DNA of 64,000 nt from Sabulicella rubraurantiaca (GTDB lineage: Bacteria > Pseudomonadota > Alphaproteobacteria > Acetobacterales > Acetobacteraceae): contig NZ_JAFEUU010000003.1 in the NCBI RefSeq assembly GCF_017355885.1, forward strand, positions 186,001 to 250,000, written 5' to 3'. A program made the translations under genes and the position numbers. This document shows, piece by piece, positions 41,394 to 50,700 of the stretch (position 1 is the stretch's first letter; every line of letters starts with the position of its first letter). The notes under the pieces were generated by a model. It saw only the letters and a program-made list of their open reading frames with translations. It had not been told where the DNA came from and made no database searches.

Positions 41394-41448
41394 CATGGGC
41401 ATCGCGATGTGTCGGGGTGGGTCGGTTGACTGGTGACCTGCTGGCCGC

Positions 41449-41964
41449 GTGGCCGTGACCCCACGCCGCGTCCTGGTCATGGGCGTCTCCGGCTCCGGCA
41501 AGTCCACGCTGGGGGCGCTGCTGGCCGAGCGCCTTGGCCTGCCCTTCGCTGATGCGGACGCGTTCCACCCCGAAGCGAATATTCGCAAGATGAGCGCAGG
41601 GATCCCGCTCACCGACGCGGATCGCTGGCCCTGGCTGGATGCGCTCGGACAGTGGCTCGCGGCGCAGGCGGGGGGAGGGGTGATTGGCTGCTCGGCGCTG
41701 AAGCGCTCCTATCGCGACCGTCTCCGGGAGCATGCGCCCGGGCTGCTTGTGGTGCACCCGCATGGCGAATTCGCGCTGATCGCGGCGCGGCAGGCGGCGC
41801 GGCCCGGCCATTTCATGCCGCCCGCGCTGATGGAAAGCCAGTTCGCCACGCTCGAACCCCCTACGCGGGAGGAAGCGGCGCTCGCCCTCGACGTCACGGA
41901 CCCGCCCGAGGCGCTGGCGCAGCGCGCCGCCGCCTGGGTGGACGCGCGGGCAGGCCGCGCATAA
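41449..41964 (+). CDS. gntK: Gluconokinase
   Basis: This is a 171-residue P-loop kinase converting gluconate to 6-phosphogluconate, the substrate of the gnd product upstream. Walker A is GVSGSGKST (12-20), followed by DADAFHPEANIRKMSAGIPL, the signature of the GntK family, and CSALKRSYRDRLR. The start is a GTG (41449), with another GTG two codons on; the ribosome-binding site is weak. Copy B of the structured repeat lies in its leader region. Confidence 0.93.
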   Translation: MAVTPRRVLVMGVSGSGKSTLGALLAERLGLPFADADAFHPEANIRKMSAGIPLTDADRWPWLDALGQWLAAQAGGGVIGCSALKRSYRDRLREHAPGLLVVHPHGEFALIAARQAARPGHFMPPALMESQFATLEPPTREEAALALDVTDPPEALAQRAAAWVDARAGRA

Positions 41965-41998
41965 AGCGAACGGGACCGAAAGGAACGGGGAACCGACC

Positions 41999-42715
41999 AT
42001 GGCGCTGTCCGCCGAGACCAAGAGCAAGCTGGAAGGCATCACCACCGCGACGCTGACGACGGTGCTGCTGAAGAAGGGCCTTCGCAACGTGTGGATGCGC
42101 GGCGCCGCCCCCTTCACCCCCGCCGCCCAGGGCAAGCGCCTGGTGGGCGAGGCCTTCACCCTGCGCTTCATCCCCGCGCGCGAGGATCTCGCCACGCCAG
42201 AATCCTGGTCTTCGCCGAAATCCACCCGCGCCGCCATCGAGGCGATGCCTGAGGGCGTGATCGTCGTGGCCGACGCCATGGGGGTGAAGGATGCCGGCAT
42301 CTTCGGCGACATCCTCTGCGCCCGCCTGCAGAAGAAGAACGTGACCGCGCTGGTAACGGATGGCGCGGTGCGCGACGTGGCCGGCGTGAACGGTACCGGC
42401 CTGCCCGTGTGGTGCGCGGGCGGCGCGGCCCCGCCCTCCGTCGCCGGCCTCACCTTCGTGAACTGGCAGGAGCCCGTGGGCTGCGGCGGCGTCGCCGTCT
42501 TCCCGGGCGATGTGATCGTGGCCGATCCGGACGGCGCCGTGGTCATCCCCGCCGACCTCGTCGAGGCGGTGACGGAGATGGCCGTGGAGCAGGAGCGGCT
42601 GGAAGGCTGGATCATGAAGCAGGTGGAAGCGGGCCAGGCCCTGCCCGGCCTCTACCCCGCCAATGCCGAGAACAAGGCCCGCTACGAGGCTGACAAGGCC
42701 GCCGGACGCATCTGA
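41999..42715 (+). CDS. RraA-like / HMG-aldolase family protein
   Basis: This 238-residue protein belongs to the RraA superfamily, which includes class II HMG/CHA aldolases, oxaloacetate decarboxylases and the RNase E inhibitor. The phosphate/keto-acid motif is GVKDAGIFGDILCARLQKKN, and VTDGAVRD supplies the conserved Arg-Asp pair. Proteins of this length with an N-terminal extension are often labelled ribonuclease activity regulator, but aldolase or decarboxylase activity is more likely in a metabolic neighbourhood. It lies 34 nt after gntK in the same direction. Confidence 0.85.
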   Translation: MALSAETKSKLEGITTATLTTVLLKKGLRNVWMRGAAPFTPAAQGKRLVGEAFTLRFIPAREDLATPESWSSPKSTRAAIEAMPEGVIVVADAMGVKDAGIFGDILCARLQKKNVTALVTDGAVRDVAGVNGTGLPVWCAGGAAPPSVAGLTFVNWQEPVGCGGVAVFPGDVIVADPDGAVVIPADLVEAVTEMAVEQERLEGWIMKQVEAGQALPGLYPANAENKARYEADKAAGRI

Positions 42716-42747
42716 CACCCGCGCCCCGGCGCGGCGTTGGGAGGGGG

Positions 42748-43098
42748 ATGATGCTCCGCCTCCTCCCCTTTCTGGCCCTGCTGGCAGGCTGCTCCCCCGT
42801 GGTGGTGGTGCAGCCCATCGACATCCGCATCCCGGCCTGTGACGGCCGTTTCCAGGTGGTGAACGTCTCGGGCGCCACCGTCCGCAACCTCGTCGTCCGC
42901 ACGCCCGGCGGGGCGGAGCGCGATGTGCTCGGCCTTGCGAACCTGCCACCGGGGACGGAACTTACCGTGGCGGCACCGCCCGGCCCCAATCTGATGCGCG
43001 CCATCATGGCCGATGGGCGCGAGATGGCGCTGGGCGGCTTCGACCCCTGCCGCGCCGAGATCCTGCGCGTGACGCCGGCGGGGCTGCGGCCTCAGTAG
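42748..43098 (+). CDS. Small predicted lipoprotein
   Basis: This 116-residue protein has a signal sequence ending in a lipobox LLAGC, with C15 as the lipidation site. After processing, the protein keeps two more cysteines (PACDGRF and FDPCRAE), likely a disulfide, in a small beta-rich domain. GGGAGGG precedes two tandem ATGs (42748, 42751). It overlaps the asparaginase-like gene tail-to-tail by 7 nt. I do not recognise a named family. Confidence 0.7.
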   Translation: MMLRLLPFLALLAGCSPVVVVQPIDIRIPACDGRFQVVNVSGATVRNLVVRTPGGAERDVLGLANLPPGTELTVAAPPGPNLMRAIMADGREMALGGFDPCRAEILRVTPAGLRPQ

Positions 43099-44069
43099 CG
43101 CTCGAACAGCGTCCGCAGTTCCGCCCGGTCCCGCGTCCGCGTCAGCCCGAGCATCAGCAGCACCCGCGCCTTGGCGGCGTTGAGGTTGTCCGCCGGGATC
43201 AGCTCCGCCGCGCGGCTGCGCGTCGTTTCCACCACGCGGCCGCCCCCCGCGCGGGTGGTGGCGGCCACCGGCACGGGGGCGTCGCGCAGCGCCTGCATCA
43301 GCGCGGGCGTGCCGCCGCTGGGCGCGAACCCGTCCAGCACCAGCCCCTCGGCCCCGGCGCGCAGGAAGGCCTCCACCGCCGTCCCGTCCGCCCCGGCATA
43401 GCAGGGCACGATATCCACCCGCGGGAGGGCGGCGAGGCCGGAGACATCGAAATCCCCCGGCGGGCGCAGCGGGCGGCGATACCAATGCACCGCATCGGCC
43501 TCGGCCTGGCCCAGCGCGCCGAAATCCGGGCTCTGGAAGGCCTGGAGGCGGGCGGTGTGGGTCTTGGTCACCTCGCGCGCCGCGTGTACCTCGTCATTCA
43601 TCGCCACCAGCACGCCGAGGCCCCGCGCGCCCGGGTCGCCCGCCACGCGACAGGCATTGGCGAGGTTCATCCCGGCATCGGTCGACAGGGCGCTGGACGG
43701 GCGCTGCGCCCCCACCAGCACCACGGGCGGCTGCGCGCCCCCGGCGGCGGTCAGGTGAAGGAAATACGCCGTTTCCTCCAAGGTCGCCGTGCCATGGCCG
43801 ACCACGATGCCGTCCACCCCCCGCGCGGCCGCCTCGTTCACCACCCGGCGCAGTTCCAGCCATTCCGCCGGGCCGATCGCGGTGGACGGGATGGCGCGGA
43901 AGGCGATGGGCTCCACCGAAGCCACTCCCGCCGCCTCCGGCCAGCGGGCGAGCAGGGTGGCGGCATCCATCACCTGGCCGAGGCGGCCATAGTCCTGGAT
44001 GTCGAACGGACCGTCGCCGAGCGAGGCGATGGTGCCGCCCGTGCCAATGAAGGCGATCTGCTTCTTCAC
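43092..44069 (-). CDS. Asparaginase-family protein with substituted active-site Asp
   Basis: This is a 325-residue member of the type I/II L-asparaginase family. The first catalytic motif FIGTGGTIAS is intact (T13). The second motif, normally HGTDTxEET, reads HGTATLEET (92-100), so the aspartate that contacts the amino-acid substrate is Ala95. STDAGMNLANA around the family's lysine region also deviates from the usual sequence. It starts at a GTG (44069). It is cytoplasmic, with no signal peptide. I expect either a different substrate or reduced asparaginase activity. Confidence 0.83.
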   Translation of the reverse strand: MKKQIAFIGTGGTIASLGDGPFDIQDYGRLGQVMDAATLLARWPEAAGVASVEPIAFRAIPSTAIGPAEWLELRRVVNEAAARGVDGIVVGHGTATLEETAYFLHLTAAGGAQPPVVLVGAQRPSSALSTDAGMNLANACRVAGDPGARGLGVLVAMNDEVHAAREVTKTHTARLQAFQSPDFGALGQAEADAVHWYRRPLRPPGDFDVSGLAALPRVDIVPCYAGADGTAVEAFLRAGAEGLVLDGFAPSGGTPALMQALRDAPVPVAATTRAGGGRVVETTRSRAAELIPADNLNAAKARVLLMLGLTRTRDRAELRTLFERY

Positions 44070-44103
44070 GCTTCGCTCCGGTGCGCGAACAGGCGGGGGC
44101 GCT

Positions 44104-44532
44104 TCACTTGCGCTCCAAGATCGCCGTGGTGAGGCGGGAGACGCAGGACACCTCGCCGTCGTCGCGCCGCAGCTCGATGTTCCAGACATGGACGGACCGG
44201 CCAATCCGGACGGGGGTGCAGCGCCCGCGCACAGTCCCGCCCTTGGGCACCGGCCGCAGATGATTGGCGTTCACCTCCAGCCCCACCGCGCTGAAGCCCG
44301 GATCGCAGCACATCACGGAGGCGAGGGAGCCCAGCGTCTCCGTCAGCACCACGGACACGCCCCCGTGCAGGATGCCGAAGGGCTGCACGTGCCGCCCATC
44401 CACCGGCATCTCCCCCTCGATGTAATCCGGCCCGACCTCGATGATGCGGATGCCGAGGAGGCCGTTCACCGTCTCCGGGCTGAAGCGCTGGTTGATCTCC
44501 TGCGCGGTGGCCGGTTGGCGCCAGATGCTCAT
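44104..44532 (-). CDS. PaaI-type hotdog-fold thioesterase
   Basis: This 142-residue hotdog thioesterase has the substrate-binding motif QPFGILHGGVSVVLTETLGS, where the His-Gly-Gly and the downstream Glu match the active site of the PaaI/YbgC-like hotdog-fold II group. A second conserved strand is AVGLEVNANHLRPVPKGGTV. It hydrolyses acyl-CoA esters in the cytoplasm; the chain type is unknown. It diverges from the polyketide synthase operon, sharing a 175-bp promoter region that contains a long palindrome, and lies upstream of the asparaginase-like gene. Confidence 0.88.
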   Translation of the reverse strand: MSIWRQPATAQEINQRFSPETVNGLLGIRIIEVGPDYIEGEMPVDGRHVQPFGILHGGVSVVLTETLGSLASVMCCDPGFSAVGLEVNANHLRPVPKGGTVRGRCTPVRIGRSVHVWNIELRRDDGEVSCVSRLTTAILERK

Positions 44533-44615
44533 GGGGGCTGTCCTTCGCGTTCGGGGCGAGGCCACGCCAGGATGGAGGGGCTGTCAACCGGCGAAGCGGC
44601 GAAGGTGCAACCCTG

Positions 44616-44633
44616 GGGCGAAAACTTTCGCCC
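44616..44633. promoter_or_regulatory. 18-bp palindrome upstream of the polyketide synthase operon
   Basis: GGGCGAAA-AC-TTTCGCCC is a perfect 8-bp inverted repeat, 74 nt before the synthase ATG and 83 nt from the divergent thioesterase start. Its spacing and symmetry suit an operator for a dimeric repressor controlling the operon; the regulator is not identified. Confidence 0.4.
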
Positions 44634-44707
44634 GCCTGTTTCCATTACGGGCGTGGACCCTTAACCTATCGTCATTCAATGAACAGTCCGGGGATCTAGG
44701 CGCTGGA

Positions 44708-47700
44708 ATGAGCGGGGGCCGAAGCCGCAAGCGAAACGGGGTGCTCGGCCCGAGCGCCATTGCCGTGGTGGGGGCGGCTTGCCGCCTGCCTGGCGCGCCC
44801 GACCGCGCGGCCTTCGCCGAGCTTCTCATCGAGGGAAGGGACGCGGTCACCAGCGTCCCACCCGACCGCTTCAACCAGGATCGCTTCCTCCACCCCCGCC
44901 CCGGCGAGCGCGGCCGCGTGCCCCACTTCGCCGCCGGCACGATCGGCGAGGTTCATCGCTTCGACGCCGCCGCCTTTGGCATCTCCCCGCGCGAGGCCGA
45001 GGAGATGGATCCGCAGCAGCGCCTTCTCCTCGTGCTCGCCCGGCGGGCGCTGGAGGATGCGGGCTGGCCGGAGGAAAGCGTGGCCGGCCAGCGCATCGGC
45101 GTCTTCGCTGGCGCCTCGACGACGGATTGGTCCGACCTGCGCCAGCACGACATGGGCGGCGGCGACCGCTACGCCATGACGGGCGGCGCCCTTTCCATCC
45201 TGGCCAATCGCCTGACCCACGCCTTCGACTGGCGCGGTCCGGCCATGACGGTGGACACGGCCTGCTCCTCCGGCCTCGTCGCGCTGCACCAGGCGATGAC
45301 GGCGATCCGCGCCGGGCTTCCGGCGGCGCTGGTGGCGGGGGTGAATCTGCTCCTCTCGCCCTTTCCCTTCGGCGGGTTCTGGCGGGCCGGGATGCTCAGC
45401 CGCCGCGGCCGCTGCCAGGCCTTCGGCGCCGGGGCCGACGGCTATGTGCGGGCCGAGGGCGGAGTGGCGCTGCTGCTGAAGCCGCTGGAAGCCGCGCTAG
45501 CGGATGGCGACGCGGTGCGCGGCGTGCTGCTCGCTAGCGGGGTGAACGCGGCCGGGCGCACCAATGGCATCTCCCTGCCCGATGGCGCCGCCCAGGCCGC
45601 GCTGATCGCCGAGACCCTCGCCGCCTCCGGCCTCGACCCCGACGAGATCGGCTATTTCGAGGCGCATGGCACCGGCACCCCGGTGGGCGACCCGATCGAG
45701 GCCGAGGCGATCGCGCGCGGCATCGGCGCCCGGCGCCGCCCGCTCCCCATCGGCTCGGCCAAGAGCAATATCGGTCACACCGAAGCGGCGGCCGGGCTTG
45801 TCGGCGTGCTGAAGGCGCTGGTCGTGCTTGAAGCCGGGCGAATCCCGCCCACGCTGCACGCCGATCCGCCCAACCCCGCCATCCTCTTCGCGCAGCTCGG
45901 CCTCGCCCCGACGGTTTCGGCCCGCAAGCTGGCGGGGCGGGGGGTGATGGTGAACGCCTTCGGCTTCGGCGGCACCAATGGCTGCGCTGCCCTGGCCCGC
46001 GCCCCCCAACCGGGCCGGCCGCGTACCGCGAAGGCCGGTCCCTCCGCGCCGCCCCTGCTGCTTTCCGCCCATTCGGAGGCGGCGCTGCGCGGCCTCGCCC
46101 GCGCCTGGGAGGCGTTGCGCGCCACCCCCGCCCTGCTTCGCGGCCAAGCCCGCCACCGCGACCTCCGCCCGCACCGCCTCGTGCTGCGCGACCCCGCCGC
46201 CCTCGGTCCCTGGCTGCGCGGGGAGGAGGTGCCGGGCGCGGTGTCCGGCCTCGCCGGGCCGGGCGCTGGCGTGGCCTTCGCCTTCAGCGGCAACGGGGCG
46301 CAATGGGCCGGGATGGGGCAGGGGCCGATGCGCCACTCCGCCGCCTTCCGCGCGGCGGTGGAACAGGCGGACACCCATCTCCGCCCCCTGCTCGGCTGGT
46401 CGGTCGCCGAGGCGCTGGCGCGCGGCGCCTCGCCGGAGGAGGTGGAGGGGACGGATCGCGCCCAGCCTCTGCTCTATGCGCTGCAGCTGGGCGTCGTGGC
46501 GGCGCTGGAAGAGGAGGGCATCCGCCCGGCCCTCGTGCTCGGCCATTCGGTGGGTGAGGTCGCGGCGGCGCAGGTGGCCGGGCTGCTCGCCCCGGCCGAG
46601 GCGGCGCGCCTCGTCGCCGTGCGCTCGCGCCACCAGCATGCGACGCGGGGCGCGGGCCGCATGGCCGCCCTCAGGGCCCCGATGGAGGAGGCGGCGCCGG
46701 TCCTCGCCACGCTGGGAATCGAGCTCGCGGCGGAGAACGCCCCCGCGGCCCTCACCGTGGCGGGCGGGGAGGCGGCGCTGGACCGGCTGCGCGCCGAGGC
46801 CGAGGCGCGGCGCTGGTCCTTCGTTCCGCTCGGCCTCGACTACGCCTTCCACTCGGCGGCGATGGAGACGGTGCGTGACGCGCTGCTGCGCGACCTGCGT
46901 GGGCTGCGGAGCCGCGCGCCGCGCCTGCCCATGATCTCCTCCGTCTCGGGCGAGGAATTGCGCGAGGCGCCGGCGGAATACTGGTGGCGCAACCTGCGGG
47001 AGCCGGTGCGCTTCCGCGACGCCGCCCGCGAGGTGGCCGCGCACCGCCCCGCCGTGCTGCTGGAGATCGGGCCGCACCCCATCCTCCAGGCCTATCTGCG
47101 CGGGACCTCCCGCGCGGCCGGATGGGATGCCGCCATCCTGCCGACGCTGCGCCGCGCCCCGGAGCCGGAAGCAGCCGATCCTTTCTCTGCCATCGCCGAC
47201 CGCGCCACCGCAGCAGGGGCCGATCCGCGCGGCGGTCCCTGCTTCGCCGGACCTGCCGAGTGGCGTGACCTGCCGCCCTTGCCCCTGGAAGGCGAGGTGC
47301 TACGCCCTGTCGCCTCGCCGGAGGCGCGCAGCCTTGTCGGCCCGCGCCGCGACGGAAGGCTGCTCGGCTTCCGCCACGACGAGGAAGGCGGCGAGGAATG
47401 GCGCCGCACCCTCGACACGCTGGAGGAGCCCTGGCTGGCCGACCACGCGCTGCGCGAGGGCGTGGTGCTGCCCGCCGCCGCCATGGCCGAGATCGCGCTC
47501 GAAGCCGCTGCGCATCGCTTCCCGCAGGCCCCGGCGCTGGAACTGCGCGACTTCGCCATCTTCCAGCCCATCCCGCTTTCCGCCGAGGCGCCGCGCGAGA
47601 TCCGCGCCCGGCTGGATGCGGCGGGCGTCTTCACCCTGGAATCCCGCCGCCGCCTGTCGGGCGAGGCCTGGTCGCGCCATGCCACCGGCCGGGTCGCCGC

Positions 47701-50700
47701 CCTGCCGGGCCTCGCCGCCCCCGGCCCCGCCGCCACTGAGGCCCCCTGGCGGGACGGCGCGGCGATCACCGAGCGGGCACGGCTGCGCGGCCTGCATTAC
47801 GGGCCCGCCTTCCGACCGGTGCGAAGCTGGCGCCTGGGCGCGGCGGCGCTGGAGGCGGAACTCGCCCTGCCGGACTCCGCCCCGCCCGACAGCGATTTCG
47901 TTCTGCATCCGGTGCGGCTGGACGGTGCCCTCCAGGCGCTGCTGGGCCTGCCGGGAGAGGGCGAAACGGAGGACGGGTTCCTGCCCGTGCGCTTCGGCCG
48001 CATCGCCTTGCGGCGCGGCGCCGCCGCCCCGGTGCGGGCGGAGCTTCGTCCCGTCGCCGCCGGTGCCCGCTCCCTCTTGGCCGATGGCGTCCTGCGCGAT
48101 GCGCTGGGCGAGGCGGTGGCGGTTCTGGAAGGGGCGGAACTGCGCCGCGTCTTCCGGCCCGAACCGGGCCAGGACCTGCTGTTCCGCGCCAAGATGGTGC
48201 CCGCTGCCCCGCCGCCCGCCTTTCCCGCCGCCCCGCCCGTGCTGGACCCGGCGCGCCTTGCCCCCGCCATGGGGGAGGATCTGAGCGAAGCGGCGATGCT
48301 GCTCGATGCCTTCACGGAAGCCGCCCTGGCCGAGGCCGGCCTCGCCACCGCCCCCGGCGCCCTGGCGGAGGCGCTGCGCGCCCGGCTTCTCGGCCTCGAC
48401 GCCGCCTCCCTTCCCGCTGCCGGCGACATTTGGGGGGAGGTCTGGGCGGAGCGCCCGGCGCTGGCGCATGAACTCGCCCTGCTGGCCGAGGCGCGCGAGG
48501 CGCTGCCCGCCGCCCTGAGCGGCGCCGCCATCCCGCGCCCGCGCCTGTCGCCCCATGCCGAGAGCCTGCGCCGCCTTGCCGAATGCTTGGCGGAACAGGC
48601 GGCGCGGCTCCTCGCCGGCTGGCCCGCCGACCGACCCTGCCGCGTCTTGGTGGTGGGGGCGGAGGAAGGCCCGCTGCTTCCCGCACTGCGCCGCACCTTG
48701 CGCTTTCTGGGCCCGGCGCTGCGCCTCACCCTGGCGCCGTTGCCGGAGGCGCGGCTTCCTTCCGTGCCCCCGGGAACCGGCCTCGTCGAATGGAATCCGG
48801 CCGCCGCGCCCGAGGCGGAGGCGGAACTCGTGCTGGGCCTCGGCCTGTCCGGCCGCGCCGGCCCGGCCGGGACGATCGCCGCGCGGCTGCGCCCATCCCT
48901 CGCCCCCGGCGGCGCACTGCTGCTGGCGGAGCCGGCGCCGCACCTGTTCTGGGACATCACGGAGGGGCTGCATCCCGATTCTCGCGCCCCTGGCCGCCTT
49001 GCCGGAGCGGAAGGGTGGGAGGCGATGCTGCTTCAGGCCGGGCTGGATGGGGTGCGCGCCCTCGCCCTCCCGCCCGTGCCCTGGCCGGCCCTGCTGCTGT
49101 GCGGGGCCGCCCCCGCAGGGGCGCGGCTCCTGGCCGCCGCGCCAGGGCGCCGCTTTGTGCTCTCCGCCGCTCCGGCCATGGCGGGCCTCGCCGCGGCGCT
49201 GGCAGAGGCGCTGGAAGCGGCGGGCGCCCAGGTTTCGCTGGCGGAAGGTGAGCCCGCGCCGCGCCAGTTGCGCGGCGCCGCGCTGGTGGCGCTGCCCGGC
49301 CCGGGCCCCGACTCTCTGGTCGCGCTGGGCCGCCTAGCTGCCGCTGCCGAAGGCTCGGCCGCCTCCTTCAACTTGGTCGTGCGCAACGGCGAGACGGATC
49401 CGGACGCCGCCGCCGCGTTGGCGCTGGGCCGCGTCCTGGCCAATGAAGCGCCCCGGCTGAAGCCGCGGCGGCACGATCTGTCCCCTAGGCTTTCCCCCGA
49501 GGAAGCCGGGCGAGCCCTGGCCGCTGCCCTGCTCGCATCGCCGGATGGGGAAGGGGAGCAGCGCATGACGCCGGCCGGGCGCTTGGTCCCACGCCTGCAG
49601 GCTGGGCTGGCCGAGGCACCCCTGGCCGGGATGCTGCGCCTGGAGGCGGCACGGCCCGGAAGGCTGGACAGCCTCGCTTGGCGCCCCGCCGCCCTTCCCG
49701 AGCCTGGGCCGGGCGAGGTCCGCATCGCGGTCGCCGCCGCCGGGCTGAACTTCCGCGACGTGCTCTGGGCGCAGAACCTCCTGCCGGAGGAGGCGCTGCT
49801 GCCGGGCTTTGCCGGGCCGGGGCTGGGGATGGAGGTGGCGGGCACGGTGGAGGCGGCGGGCGAAGGCGCGCCCTTCCAGCCGGGCGATCGCGTCTTCGGC
49901 GTCGCGCCGCGCGGCCTCGCCACCCATGCCGTCACCGGCGCCGCTGCCCTGGCCCCGCTGCCGCCCGGCCTGTCCATGGAGGAAGCGGCTTCGCTGCCCG
50001 TCGCCTTCCTGACGGCGCTGCACGCGCTGGAGGAACTCGGCCGGGTCGAGGCAGGCGACCGGGTGCTGATCCATGGCGGGGCGGGCGCGGTCGGCCTCGC
50101 CGCCCTGCAGGTGGCGCTGGCGCGTGGCGCCCGTGTCGCCGTCACCGCCGGCACTCCGGCCCGCCGCGCCCTGCTGCGCGCCGCTGGGGCCGAGCTGGCG
50201 CTGGACAGCCGCGACGCCTCCTTCGCCGATGCGCTGCGCCTCCATTGGGAAACGGCGCCGGGCGAGGGCTGCGTGGATGTCTGCCTGAACTCCCTGGCCG
50301 GCGAGGCGATGGAGCGCTCCCTCGGCCTCATGGCGCCCTTTGGCCGCTTCCTGGAACTGGGCAAGCGCGACTTCGCCGAGGCGACGCGCGTGGCGCTGCG
50401 CCCGCTGCGCCGCAACGTCGCCTGGTTCGCGGTGGACCTGGACGAGCTGGCGCGCGCCCGGCCCGCAATCGCCGCGCGCCACATGGCGACGTTGACCCGG
50501 CGCTTCGCCGAAGGGGAGTTCCTGCCCCTTCCGGTGCGCGCCCACCCGGCCGAGGAGGCGGAGGAGGCGTTCCGCCGCCTTCAGGCCGGCGGGCATGTCG
50601 GCAAGCTGGTGATCCGCCCCCCTGTTCCTGCTTCCACCGCGCCCCACGCCTGGTCGCCCGGGGGGACGGCCGTGGTGACCGGCGGCACGGGCGGTTTCGG

